Source of the DNA: Merdimmobilis hominis
GTDB taxonomy: Bacteria; Bacillota; Clostridia; Oscillospirales; Ruminococcaceae
Assembly: GCF_021109255.1 (NCBI RefSeq)
Contig: NZ_JAJODG010000001.1
Reading direction: 5' to 3' (one strand)
DNA: 64,000 bases
The notes beneath the pieces were generated by a model. It was not told the DNA's origin. It ran no database searches and was given only the letters and a program-made list of their open reading frames with translations. This document shows positions 1 to 8,053 of this stretch, in pieces (within the stretch, counting starts at the first letter, position 1; each line of letters begins with the position of its first letter). Made by a program: the position numbers and the translations under genes.

Positions 1-193
1 TGTGGGTGCCCGGATCGTAGGGGCCTTCCTGTCGGCCCCTAACCCCATTCAAGATTCCATCCTGAAACTGATTTTATGGGGCGTTGCACGCCCCCAAACC
101 ACCGCGATCCCTTTCTAAAATGAGAGAAAGGGACGAAAGCTCGCCGGGGAGACCCCGGCCCCCCCTACTTCTCGCAACAATTGGTACGCTCGG

Positions 194-232
194 AAAATCC
201 CTCGCTCTCCACGCCTCGAGCGAGGGATTTTT
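194..232. terminator. Bidirectional terminator-like hairpin
   Basis: AAAATCCCTCGCT pairs with AGCGAGGGATTTTT around a 12-base loop, giving a 13-bp stem with a T run on the plus strand and an equivalent one on the minus strand. It would end whatever transcript crosses the hairpins at 1-190. Confidence 0.7.
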
Positions 233-403
233 CCGCTTTCGCGGATGCCCTCGCGGGGCATATTCAAAGTTATTTCTACTCTGCTACCAAGTGGTCGCAT
301 ATTCGCCTTTTTTCTCTTTTTCATGATACAATTTTATTGGAAGAACCCAAACCGGAGACAAATACATAATTTTATATGATACTATCCCAGGAACAGGGGA
401 ATT

Positions 404-478
404 TTTAAGGGGGCACAGTCAGCTGATGCTGACCGTACTGACTTCGCCTGTGCCACGGGTGGTTCGGCCCCCCTTAAA
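404..478 (+). ncRNA. Candidate structured RNA of unknown class
   Basis: TTTAAGGGGGC (404-414) pairs with GCCCCCCTTAAA (467-478), closing a domain that contains ACAG/CTGT (415-418/448-451), a TCAGC-TGAT-GCTGA hairpin (419-432) and a CCAC/GTGG hairpin (453-462). It does not match a tRNA fold, the SRP RNA core or a riboswitch that I recognise. The strand is a guess because the fold works on both strands. Confidence 0.3.
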
Positions 479-545
479 TGTGCTTTTGGGTCCAGGGCCT
501 TTTTCGTGTTGGGGTTGACCGCCACGGCTCAGCCTTTCCCCCAAT

Positions 546-588
546 AAAAAGAACCGGAGCATCCACTGCGGATACCCCGGTTCTTTTT
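546..588. terminator. Terminator
   Basis: GAACCGG (551-557) pairs with CCGGTTC (577-583) with further pairing inside, and T runs lie on both sides. It sits just past the stop codon of the minus-strand gene ending at 596 and would terminate that transcript. Confidence 0.8.
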
Positions 589-595
589 GTGTACG

Positions 596-1402
596 CTAGT
601 CTCTGCGGTTGGACCAGTGGTCCAGGTCATAGCTGTAGGAAAGGCCCTCTTCCAGGTAATCATACTCGATATCGTAGGGGAAATCCGGCTCCTGGTAGTT
701 GGCAAAATACTCTTCCCAGGTGGTTACTTCACCCAACAAGTATTGATTTTCCGTATCGGTATCGGTAAAGGTGAGGAGCTCGGTGAGCTCGGTCAAAGTG
801 GGGCGCTCAAAGTTAAACATGGGCAATTTTTCCCCAACCCGCCGGGAGGTCACCAGGTAATCCCCGCCCTTGGTAAGGGCAAAGGAGGCATCGCCGTTCA
901 TACTCACTGTGGTGTCCTGTAAAAAGGTAAAGGTGCCATCCTCATGCGCTTCATATACGTGAAGGGTAGAGTTGGGGCGAAAGTGGCAGTCCACCAGGGT
1001 GAAGGTGGCTTTGCCAGGGAAATTGACCCCGTCCGAGACCCGGAGCAAGTATTTTGGGGTTTTTTCACCCACGGCCTCATTGGCGTATTTCAGGTCTTTT
1101 TCTCCGGTGAGCCGGACCATGTTCAGGTCATACCGCTCCAGTTTGGGATCAAGGGGGCCAATGTCCTCGCTTTTAAACTCCACCGAATAGAAATCGTCAG
1201 ACAGGGTGAGGACACTGCCCTCCCGCTCCTTGACCTGCTGGAACAGCCAGATGGGGGCGGAGTGTTTTTCCGCGAAAAAGCCCTGGGTATTTTTGATGTT
1301 TTGCTCCAAGGAATCCGCTGCCATAGCGGGGACAAACAGCGCTTCAGCAGTCAGGACTACCGCAGCCAAAACGGCCAACAGCCGCAGTTTTGGATGTTTC
1401 AT
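596..1402 (-). CDS. Secreted protein of unknown function
   Basis: A 268-residue exported protein that I do not recognise. It starts at ATG 1402, eight bases after AAAGGAGGG; the frame extends further upstream but without a ribosome site. Residues 1-28 form a typical signal peptide: basic MKHPKLR, a hydrophobic Leu/Ala/Val core and an AMA cleavage motif before Ala-Asp. There is no lipobox Cys, LPxTG motif or second membrane segment, so the product is probably released or loosely wall-associated. The C-terminal 60 residues are acidic and rich in Tyr and Asp. It is monocistronic, with a terminator just past its stop codon. No catalytic motif was seen. Confidence 0.75.
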   Translation of the reverse strand: MKHPKLRLLAVLAAVVLTAEALFVPAMAADSLEQNIKNTQGFFAEKHSAPIWLFQQVKEREGSVLTLSDDFYSVEFKSEDIGPLDPKLERYDLNMVRLTGEKDLKYANEAVGEKTPKYLLRVSDGVNFPGKATFTLVDCHFRPNSTLHVYEAHEDGTFTFLQDTTVSMNGDASFALTKGGDYLVTSRRVGEKLPMFNFERPTLTELTELLTFTDTDTENQYLLGEVTTWEEYFANYQEPDFPYDIEYDYLEEGLSYSYDLDHWSNRRD

Positions 1403-1707
1403 AGGATACCCTCCTTTCGTCGCCCAACAATTTTTCCACCATAACATTACACAGATGGCACAGCTCTGCTGTGATTGATTTAACGGAAAGTTTGTGCAAG
1501 CTGTAAGGATTGCGGTGCGGCTTGCCGCACAGGGCTGCGCCCTGTAAGCAATTCTTCGAATGGCACAGCCTTGCTGTGACTATTGTACCATGAAAGGAAC
1601 AAACCTCAAGGGGTTGGGCGGGAAGTTCATAAAATCTTAAGTTTACCGCTTGTAATTCGACTGAAGAAACAGAAAAAAGGAGGGGATACACCCCTCCGGA
1701 TAAACGG
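1403..1707. other. Intergenic region with repeat element
   Basis: There is no gene here. Most of the stretch is the multi-hairpin repeat at 1455-1592; the rest holds the ribosome site of the upstream gene and roughly 110 bases after the repeat with nothing recognised. Confidence 0.5.
1455..1592. repeat. Multi-hairpin intergenic repeat, MITE-like
   Basis: Two near-identical 20-base hairpins, ATGGCACAGCTCTGCTGTGA (1455-1474) and ATGGCACAGCCTTGCTGTGA (1560-1579), flank a cruciform core made of GTGCGG-CTTG-CCGCAC and CAGGGC-TGC-GCCCTG, closed by an AAGGATTGC/GCAATTCTT stem. The right end, GCTGTGACTATTGTACCATG (1573-1592), recurs with one change at 14947-14966. The layout is that of a small non-autonomous repeat; no transposase is present. 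Confidence 0.55.
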
Positions 1708-2538
1708 TTATGCATTTGTGCGCTGGGCAATCCGGCAGGCGGCAAGGGCATCCTCTAGGGAATCCGCTGCGATTAAAAACCGGCTATTGTGGCAAAACCG
1801 CAAAGTGGAAAGTCCAGCGAGTTTTGCCAATTCATTGTCCCGCTTGCCTGCCCATGCCAGGGGAAAAGGGCATTTCAATTCCCCGCTCTCCGGGTCGGGG
1901 ACCCCTTGGGCGCTGTATCCGCCGCGCTGGGAGGGGTACACCACAAAGAGGGCCTCGCTTTTGGGGAGGCTCATTTTCCACGGGGCAAACCGGGGCAGGA
2001 GGACAATTCGATCCTCCATAGAGCTAAGGGCTTCCTCCACAAGGGATTTCGCCCGCTGGATACCCCAAATCTCCTCCAATTTGTGCTGCAAAATCACCTT
2101 GGCAAAGGCCACAGCAGAGGGGAATCGATCGCCCGGTGTATCCGGGGAGTCCCACAGGGGGTTAAATCCCCCAATGGCCTCGGCTAAGGGATGGCCGCAG
2201 CCGGTGTTGTCTTCCAAGTCCAGGGGTTGAATCCAATTTTCATCCAGCCGAAGGGCTTCTTCCTCCCCCACCAGGGAGGGGCCATATTCCCGCCACAGAA
2301 GGCCAAAAGCCGCATAGGGAACCCCATTCTCCCGCACGGGGGCACCGGTTTGGTGGTGATCAAAGGCTCCGCCGCCAATATCATAGACAATGCCATCGAA
2401 GTCTGCCGGCACCTCCAGAACGCGCTCCACCTGGAATTCCGGGTTCAGGAGTTCCAGCAGGGCGGTGGAAAACACGTCATCGGCGTGAAATTTTCCACTG
2501 TGGGTCAGCCCACGCGCCGGGATCATTGTTTTATCCAT
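1708..2538 (-). CDS. MYG1 family protein (UPF0160, DHH-like hydrolase)
   Basis: A 276-residue member of the MYG1/UPF0160 family, related to DHH phosphoesterases; the eukaryotic member is a 3'-5' RNA exonuclease, while bacterial roles are not settled. Family marks are HSGKFHADD at residues 13-21, FDHHQ at 59-63 and LEDN near 108-111, which together build the presumed metal site. The start ATG at 2538 follows GAAGGAGCG. It is the second gene of a two-gene unit, 31 bases (counted from the longer annotated frame) downstream of a ZIP metal transporter, so it may share metal-responsive transcription. Cytosolic; length is usual for the bacterial branch. Confidence 0.85.
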   Translation of the reverse strand: MDKTMIPARGLTHSGKFHADDVFSTALLELLNPEFQVERVLEVPADFDGIVYDIGGGAFDHHQTGAPVRENGVPYAAFGLLWREYGPSLVGEEEALRLDENWIQPLDLEDNTGCGHPLAEAIGGFNPLWDSPDTPGDRFPSAVAFAKVILQHKLEEIWGIQRAKSLVEEALSSMEDRIVLLPRFAPWKMSLPKSEALFVVYPSQRGGYSAQGVPDPESGELKCPFPLAWAGKRDNELAKLAGLSTLRFCHNSRFLIAADSLEDALAACRIAQRTNA

Positions 2539-2569
2539 AGATAACGCTCCTTCTTTCTCACTGTCAAGT

Positions 2570-3355
2570 TTAGCCCAGGGCTACATCCAGCACCATCATC
2601 AACAGGAATCCGGCTAAGGCGGCTAAAGTTCCGGCGTTGCTGTGTTCGTTGTAGGCTTCCGGGACCAGTTCGTCGATCACTACATAGATCATGGCGCCGG
2701 CGGCAAAGGAGAGCATAAACGGCATGACGTGGACCACCGTAAAGGCCAGCACCACGCCGATAATCCCAGCGACTGGCTCCACTGCACCGGAGGCAGCCCC
2801 ATATAAAAAGGCCTTGTGCCGGCTCATGCCCTCCCGGCGCAAGGGAAGGGAGATAGCCGCCCCTTCTGGGAAATTTTGCAGCGCCATGCCAATGGCCAAG
2901 GCGATGGACCCTGCCATGGTGACGGTGGAATCCCCTGCGGCTGCCAGGGCGAAGGAGAGGCCCACCGCCATGCCTTCGGGGATGTTGTGGAGGGTTACCG
3001 CCAGAACCAGCAAGGTGGAGCGGCCCAGGGAACAGGGTTTGCCCTCCGGGCAGTCGGCCCCTGCGTGGAGGTGGGGCATCAATTGATCCAGAAGGTAGAG
3101 GAAAATCCCTCCGGCAGCGAACCCGCCGGCGACGGGAATCAGAGCGGAGAGACCGTCCCCGGCCATATCTAGGGCAGGGAGAAGCAGCGACCAAAAGGAA
3201 GCCGCGATCATCACGCCGGAGGCAAAACCCAGGAAGACCCGGTGAACGCGGGCGTCCATATCATCCCGGAACAGATATACCATAGCGGAGCCAGCCGTTG
3301 TCCCCAAAAAGGAGAAGCCGGTGCCTAAAAAAGCGAGCCAAAGGGAATATCCCAT
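2570..3355 (-). CDS. ZIP family metal transporter
   Basis: A polytopic membrane protein of about 261 residues with roughly eight hydrophobic segments. The two ZIP signatures HNIPEG (about residue 123) and QNFPEG (about 160) carry the metal-binding His, Asn and Glu residues of transmembrane helices IV and V. ZIP proteins import Zn2+, Mn2+ or Fe2+; the substrate cannot be read from sequence, though the fold resembles ZupT-like members. A short Cys-containing loop (DCPEGKPC, about 101-108) lies between helices III and IV. I prefer ATG 3355 over ATG 3364 because GAGG then sits 8 bases upstream. The promoter carries an inverted repeat, suggesting metal-dependent control. Confidence 0.88.
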   Translation of the reverse strand: MGYSLWLAFLGTGFSFLGTTAGSAMVYLFRDDMDARVHRVFLGFASGVMIAASFWSLLLPALDMAGDGLSALIPVAGGFAAGGIFLYLLDQLMPHLHAGADCPEGKPCSLGRSTLLVLAVTLHNIPEGMAVGLSFALAAAGDSTVTMAGSIALAIGMALQNFPEGAAISLPLRREGMSRHKAFLYGAASGAVEPVAGIIGVVLAFTVVHVMPFMLSFAAGAMIYVVIDELVPEAYNEHSNAGTLAALAGFLLMMVLDVALG

Positions 3356-3391
3356 ACCATGCACCTCGTTTCATTGATTCCATATGGATCA

Positions 3392-3420
3392 ATTATATAC
3401 TTTATGAGTATATTTGTAAA
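3392..3420 (-). promoter_or_regulatory. ZIP transporter promoter with dyad operator
   Basis: On the minus strand TTTACA, a 17-base spacer and TATAAT form a strong sigma-A promoter. The spacer contains the perfect dyad ATATACT-TTATG-AGTATAT (3395-3413), well placed for a repressor such as a metalloregulator. The operator role is inference. Confidence 0.65.
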
Positions 3421-3544
3421 GGCGGAAATATTTTGGATTGGTGCGGGGACTTTCCTGGCGTTGACGGGAGAAGGGGGAAATTTTAGTTGGCCGGTTCTCA
3501 CCCATTAACCTTTGCATAGGCATTTTAGGAGGGGAGGGGACGGG

Positions 3545-3778
3545 ATGCATCCTTTGACAGGGGAAGAATTGAGCGCACTTGGATTTTTGCTGGGGGTTTC
3601 CCTCTCCTCCGGCGGCAAGTCGGCGGAGGAGCTGAACAACCTAGGCAATGTATTGACGGTGGCGGCAGATGTCATCCTCACCATAGCGGGCCGCAGGGCG
3701 CAATTGGAGGTGCAGCAGCAAGTGCAGGCCGCCAACGGGGGCAATTCCACCAATCCCTGTCCAAAGGGGGCAAATTGA
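3545..3778 (+). CDS. Small protein resembling DUF6774
   Basis: A 77-residue protein starting at ATG 3545, right after GGAGGGGAGGGGACGGG; an in-frame ATG at 3512 has no ribosome site. It begins MHPLTGEELSALGFLLGVSL and has two amphipathic-to-hydrophobic helices followed by a Gln/Asn-rich tail ending in CPKGAN. It resembles short clostridial proteins of the DUF6774 type, whose function is unknown; that assignment is from memory and tentative. It is a single gene upstream of the lemA promoter. Confidence 0.55.
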   Translation: MHPLTGEELSALGFLLGVSLSSGGKSAEELNNLGNVLTVAADVILTIAGRRAQLEVQQQVQAANGGNSTNPCPKGAN

Positions 3779-3790
3779 GGGGATTTCGCT

Positions 3791-3820
3791 TTGGATTCTC
3801 CCACAAAAATATGATATAAT
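3791..3820 (+). promoter_or_regulatory. lemA operon promoter
   Basis: TTGGAT (3791-3796), an 18-base spacer and TATAAT (3815-3820). The transcript would lead into the LemA gene about 80 bases downstream. Confidence 0.6.
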
Positions 3821-3908
3821 ACTCATATGGCACTGGACATGCAGCGGCTGAGGCAAAAACTCCTTCTGGAGGGCCGCAGTGCTTACCTTATATTTGGAGG
3901 AAAAAACA

Positions 3909-4460
3909 ATGGTTAAATGGATTCTATTGATCGTGCTCATCGCCCTGGTAGTTTGGATCATCGCCGCCTACAACGGCTTAGTCAAGCTGAAAAACAAATG
4001 TGAGGAGTCCTTCTCCACCATGGACGTCTACCTGAAAAAACGGTACGACATGATCCCCAACCTGGTGGAGACGGTGAAGGCATATGCCGCCCATGAGTCC
4101 AAGACCTTGGAAGGGGTTATCGCCGCCCGGAATATGGCGATGAACGCCTCTTCCACCGAGGATCGGATCAAGGGGGAGAATATGCTCCAGGGCACCCTTC
4201 GGTCCTTGTTTGCCGTCAGCGAGGCATATCCCCAGCTGAAAGCGGATACCGGATTTGCCGACCTGCGGAATCAGCTGGCCCATTTGGAGGATGAAATCGC
4301 CTCCTCCCGCAAATATTACAACGCAGTGGTGCGGCAGTATAACAGCAAGATTGAGATGTTCCCCAGCAATTTGATCGCCTCTGCCTTCCACTTCAACCGC
4401 CGCTCGATGTTTGAGGTCAACGACCCCTCGGAGCGGGAGAACGTCCGGGTGCAGTTCTAA
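3909..4460 (+). CDS. lemA: LemA family protein
   Basis: A 183-residue membrane-anchored protein. Residues 2-20 (VKWILLIVLIALVVWIIAAY) are a single N-terminal membrane segment, followed by the long helical bundle of the LemA family, with YDMIPNLVETVKAYA (about 44-58) and RKYYNAVVRQYN (about 148-159) as recognisable stretches. The precise function of LemA proteins is unknown; the domain is predicted outside the membrane. The start ATG 3909 has TTGGAGG upstream and was preferred to an earlier frame start at 3879. It is followed 35 bases later by a DUF2207 membrane protein, a common pairing that suggests the two act together. Confidence 0.9.
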   Translation: MVKWILLIVLIALVVWIIAAYNGLVKLKNKCEESFSTMDVYLKKRYDMIPNLVETVKAYAAHESKTLEGVIAARNMAMNASSTEDRIKGENMLQGTLRSLFAVSEAYPQLKADTGFADLRNQLAHLEDEIASSRKYYNAVVRQYNSKIEMFPSNLIASAFHFNRRSMFEVNDPSERENVRVQF

Positions 4461-4481
4461 GCCCCCAAACCTGAAGAAAAA

Positions 4482-4487
4482 AGGAGG
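4482..4487 (+). promoter_or_regulatory. Shine-Dalgarno that points to an ATC start
   Basis: AGGAGG here is 8 bases upstream of ATC 4496 but 23 bases upstream of the first conventional start, TTG 4511. An in-frame TGA at 4472 rules out a start further upstream. Confidence 0.6.
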
Positions 4488-4495
4488 CGAACCCC

Positions 4496-6430
4496 ATCAA
4501 ACACAAACGATTGTCCGCATTCCTGCTGGCGGCGGCGCTGGTGTTTTTATTCACTTGTTCCGGTTTTGCAGTGAGCGGCCGCCCGAGCCGAACCTCCAGC
4601 CGCTACGCCTATGAAATTGACCAATACAACGTCTCCATCCAGGTGGGGGAGGACAATGTCTACCACGTCACTGAGGAGCTGAACGTCCATTACAACCAGT
4701 CCCGCCGTGGAATCCTGCGGTATATCACCTACCGGGGGGCCATTGGCCGGGAGATTGAAGGGAAACTGCTCCAACACAGCTACCGGGCCAAAATCACCGA
4801 TGTCAATGTGGAAGGCGCCCCCTTCACCACCTACAAAGAGGACGGCAATTTTGTCATTCAAATCGGCGATCCCAACCGGTACGTCACCGGCGACCAGAGC
4901 TACCGCATCTCTTATTCCTACGACCCCGGGGAGGATGGGACCTCCGTCCTGGACGAGGTGTATTACAACCTGATCCCCGATGATTGGGATGCCCCCATCG
5001 CAGCGGGGGCCTTCACCGTCACCTTGCCCAAGTCCTTTGATACCCAAAAGGTGGAATTCACCGGAGGCCGGTACGGAGGGGTGGATACCGGTTTGGTGGA
5101 TTGGTCGGTCAGCGGCAACACCATTTCCGGCCAGTTGACCCGCTCCCTTTCCCCCGGCGAGGGGATCACCCTGCGGGTCAACCTGCCCGACGGCTACTTT
5201 GTGGGGGTGCGCACTGACCTGGGCCTGGTGGTCCTCCTTTACGCCATCACCCTGGCGGCGGGGGCGGCGGGGATCTTCCTCTGGTTTAAGCTGGGACGGG
5301 ATGAAAAGCTGGTCCCCACCGTCGAGTTCTACCCTCCAGAAGGGCTGACCAGCGCCGATGTAGGGTATATCATCGACGGCTATTCTGACAATGAGGATTT
5401 GATCTCCCTCATCATCTACTGGGCCAGCAAGGGCTACCTGAAAATTGAGGAGACTGACCCGGGGTTTGTGCTCTACAAACTACAGGAGCTCCCCATGGAT
5501 GCCAAATCCTATGAAAACATCCTGTTCCAGGGCCTTTTTCACAGCCGAGATTCGGTGAGCGACAAAGAGCTGGAGGAGAAGTTCCACTCCACTTTAGAGA
5601 GCGCCAAGACCCAGCTAAAGGACTACTTCCAGTCTTCCAAGAGCCGGCGCATCTTCACTGGGAGTTCCCTGGTGGCGCGGGTACTTGCCTCTCTGATCGC
5701 TATTGTCCCCATCGCCGCCCTAGCTCTTTTAGGCTCCTACATAAAGGTTGTCAGCGAGCTATGGTTTGTGCCGGTTGCGTTGTTTGCTGTGCTCTTCCTG
5801 ATCTCCCTTATTCTGATGATGGTCACTTATGACCGCTGGAACAGCCAATCCTCTGGGAAGCGGCTGGGGCTTTTCGGCGGCTCTTGTGTGCTGTGCGGGG
5901 TGTCCCTCCTGTTTTTGATGTGCTATGGGGTTTATATTGTGAGTATGCCGGCGGCCACCCTCCTATGCATTGGGGCCAGTGTCCTGCTGGCACTGCTGGC
6001 CGTGGTCATGAAGAAACACACCCCCCAGGGCCAGGCTTGGACCGAGAAGATTCTGGGCCTGCGGGAATTTATCGAAACGGCGGAGCTGGACCGGATCAAC
6101 ACCCTGGTGGAGGAAAACCCGGAGTATTTTTACAGCGTCCTGCCCTTTGCCTATGTGTTGGGCCTCACTGACAAGTGGGCCAAACAGTTTGAATCTATCG
6201 CGGTGCCGCCGCCGACCTGGTATGTCAGCAGCGACCCCCATTCGGTTTACACCACCATGTGGATGGTTCGGCGGCTGAACCGCTGCACCCGTTCTATGGC
6301 CCATGCCATGACCTCTGTTCCCCCGCCACCGCCTTCTGCCCGATCATCCAACCGGGGTAGCGGGAGATCCGGAAGAAGCGGCGGCTTCTCCGGCGGCGGC
6401 CACGGCGGAGGCGGTGGAAGGAGCTGGTAA
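4496..6430 (+). CDS. DUF2207 membrane protein, LemA partner
   Basis: A membrane protein of 644 residues if read from ATC 4496, or 639 from TTG 4511. Read from ATC, it starts with a basic KHKR stretch and a hydrophobic core, a complete signal sequence; from TTG the basic n-region is lost. An extracytoplasmic DUF2207 domain follows (about 35-235), then a membrane segment (about 242-262), a cytoplasmic region and several further membrane segments (about 395-510), and a Gly/Ser-rich tail ending SGGGHGGGGGRSW, typical of this family. Function unknown; co-transcribed with lemA. The ATC start is the odd feature: no in-frame ATG, GTG or TTG has acceptable spacing to the AGGAGG. Confidence 0.85.
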   Translation: MKHKRLSAFLLAAALVFLFTCSGFAVSGRPSRTSSRYAYEIDQYNVSIQVGEDNVYHVTEELNVHYNQSRRGILRYITYRGAIGREIEGKLLQHSYRAKITDVNVEGAPFTTYKEDGNFVIQIGDPNRYVTGDQSYRISYSYDPGEDGTSVLDEVYYNLIPDDWDAPIAAGAFTVTLPKSFDTQKVEFTGGRYGGVDTGLVDWSVSGNTISGQLTRSLSPGEGITLRVNLPDGYFVGVRTDLGLVVLLYAITLAAGAAGIFLWFKLGRDEKLVPTVEFYPPEGLTSADVGYIIDGYSDNEDLISLIIYWASKGYLKIEETDPGFVLYKLQELPMDAKSYENILFQGLFHSRDSVSDKELEEKFHSTLESAKTQLKDYFQSSKSRRIFTGSSLVARVLASLIAIVPIAALALLGSYIKVVSELWFVPVALFAVLFLISLILMMVTYDRWNSQSSGKRLGLFGGSCVLCGVSLLFLMCYGVYIVSMPAATLLCIGASVLLALLAVVMKKHTPQGQAWTEKILGLREFIETAELDRINTLVEENPEYFYSVLPFAYVLGLTDKWAKQFESIAVPPPTWYVSSDPHSVYTTMWMVRRLNRCTRSMAHAMTSVPPPPPSARSSNRGSGRSGRSGGFSGGGHGGGGGRSW

Positions 6431-6440
6431 AAGAAGATAC

Positions 6441-6477
6441 AAAAAAATCCCCCCTGTATTAACAGGGGGGATTTTTT
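6441..6477. terminator. Bidirectional terminator
   Basis: AAAAAATCCCCCCTGT pairs with ACAGGGGGGATTTTTT around ATTA. It serves the converging DUF2207 gene (plus) and the amino-acid permease gene (minus), whose stop codon overlaps the hairpin's end. Confidence 0.92.
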
Positions 6478-7816
6478 AGCTTTCTTTTGGGGAAGAAAAA
6501 GCCCGGCGGTAATACCACTGGGAAAGAAACAGCACACCAGCACAGGTGAGGGCGTACAGCGGGAACAGGGGGTTCTGCATCCCGCCCCACAGGATAAATA
6601 GGGAACCTACCGAGGCCAGCAGAGGGACGACATATCCCCGAAGGGGGCTTTGGATCTCTCCCTGGCGCGCCAGCTGGATCACCTTCCAGTAAAGGACCAA
6701 ATAGCCGCCGTACAAAATAGTGATGGAAATTTCCGAAATATCCGAATTGGGGAGAAGGCCGTAGCGCTGGGTGAAATAATGGATCACCATCCAGCACAGG
6801 GAAAGAGCGAAGGAGAAAAGGGCGGAGGGGAGGGATACCCCCAGTTTGCTGTGGATTGAGGAAAACAGGTGGGAAGCGGGGAGCATTCCCCGGATGGCCA
6901 GGGCATGGGGCATCCGGATCAGGCCAAGTACCAGGCCGTTGACTGTGCCCAACACCGAGACCACGATGAATACCAACAGAATCTTAGCGCCCGACGGGCC
7001 GAAGAGGAGGTTGGCGGCATAGTCCACATGGGCGTCCCCCATGGCCATGACCTGCTCCGGCCCCACCAGGGCGGAGATCCCCACAAAATACAAGATGTAT
7101 GCCAGCAGGATAAACAGCGGGGAGATGATCAGCGCAAGGGGAAGGTTCCGCTTGGAATCTTTGATCTCGTGGGCCACCGATGTGGAGATGATCCAGCCGT
7201 CAAAGGCGAAGGCGATAGGGCCCACTGCGGCAATCCAACCTGGGGAGACCGAAGCGGCGGTGGAAAGGGATTCCCCCATCATAGGCAGAGGGTCGCCGAA
7301 CAGAAGGCCGACCCCGGCGATGAGCATAAGGGGGAGAAGCTTGATGATGGTGGCAAGATTTTGAAAATATCCCCCCAGCTTAGCGGAGATAATATTCAGG
7401 GAGAAGAAAAGAAGAATGTAGCCGCACCCCAGCAGGACCTGCTGAAGCAGGGTGGATTCTACCCCGAATAGCATAAAGGTGTAAAGCGCGCCTACCCAGG
7501 AGACTACACAGACCAGGGAAGGGCAGTACAAAAACAGCTGGAACCAGCCAAAACCGCAGGCGGCGCGGTCCGAGCAGAACTGCTGGGCATAGGTGACCAG
7601 GCCCCCGGGCTCGTCGGTGCGGGCGGCCAGCTCTCCGACGGCTACCCCGCCAAAGATGATGCTGATGGCCGCTAGGGAGAAGACCAGGATGCCAATGGCG
7701 ACGTTGCCCCCGGTGTAGACGAGGATATTGTCGCTTTTAAAAAAGATGCCGGAGCCGATAACAATGCCGACGATCATGGTGATGGCCGTTGGCAAGCCGT
7801 ATTTTTTCTGTTTCAT
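6476..7816 (-). CDS. APC family amino-acid permease
   Basis: A 446-residue polytopic membrane protein with about twelve hydrophobic segments. The N-terminus MKQKKYGLPTAITMIVGIVI followed by GSGIFF is the substrate-binding helix I signature of the amino-acid/polyamine/organocation superfamily (IGSGIFF). The nearest relatives appear to be the LAT-like exchangers of Firmicutes such as SteT, but specificity cannot be read. The start ATG 7816 follows AAAGGAGG; the frame continues upstream with no ribosome site. It has its own promoter (7851-7879) and shares a convergent terminator with the DUF2207 gene. Role: uptake or exchange of an amino acid at the cytoplasmic membrane. Confidence 0.88.
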   Translation of the reverse strand: MKQKKYGLPTAITMIVGIVIGSGIFFKSDNILVYTGGNVAIGILVFSLAAISIIFGGVAVGELAARTDEPGGLVTYAQQFCSDRAACGFGWFQLFLYCPSLVCVVSWVGALYTFMLFGVESTLLQQVLLGCGYILLFFSLNIISAKLGGYFQNLATIIKLLPLMLIAGVGLLFGDPLPMMGESLSTAASVSPGWIAAVGPIAFAFDGWIISTSVAHEIKDSKRNLPLALIISPLFILLAYILYFVGISALVGPEQVMAMGDAHVDYAANLLFGPSGAKILLVFIVVSVLGTVNGLVLGLIRMPHALAIRGMLPASHLFSSIHSKLGVSLPSALFSFALSLCWMVIHYFTQRYGLLPNSDISEISITILYGGYLVLYWKVIQLARQGEIQSPLRGYVVPLLASVGSLFILWGGMQNPLFPLYALTCAGVLFLSQWYYRRAFSSPKES

Positions 7817-7850
7817 GGGGATACCTCCTTTGGCGGTCATATTATTTAAC

Positions 7851-7879
7851 ATATTAAAGTATAAAAGCAAGGGAGTCAA
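7851..7879 (-). promoter_or_regulatory. Permease promoter
   Basis: Minus strand TTGACT, 17-base spacer, TAATAT, about 35 bases upstream of the permease start codon. Confidence 0.55.
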
Positions 7880-8005
7880 GAACAAATCCGCCTCTGAAAA
7901 GGTTTTTGTAAAGGATAACAGAATAAAAAGGGATATAGAGAGGAAAATCCGTGAAATATTTTCCATCCCCCAGCCGATTGCCAGAGAAAAAAGGCTTGGG
8001 AATAC

Positions 8006-8036
8006 AAAAAAGCCCGCCTGTCTGGGCGGACTTTTT
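8006..8036 (-). terminator. Uridine kinase terminator
   Basis: On the minus strand GTCCGCC and GGCGGGC form a stem with one weak pair around a short loop, followed by six T. It lies just past the uridine kinase stop codon. Confidence 0.8.
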
Positions 8037-8053
8037 AAGGTCAACACGGGTCA

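Larger units (their letters stand above)
1..545. other. Gene-free, hairpin-rich stretch
   Basis: I see no convincing gene here; the short reading frames lack ribosome sites and overlap each other. The first 235 bases hold consecutive stem-loops: arms 18-25/34-41, 78-84/88-94, 109-116/125-132 and 144-149/153-158, followed by a terminator-like hairpin at 194-232. This could be the 3' part of a structured RNA entering from outside the window, or a cluster of REP-like intergenic hairpins. A second compact structure lies at 404-478 and is listed separately. Confidence 0.5.

Noticed and set aside
404..478. A tRNA gene at the start of the window
   Set aside because: The length and a TTCG stretch are suggestive, but there is no anticodon arm, D-loop GG or T-loop GTTCRANNC arrangement.
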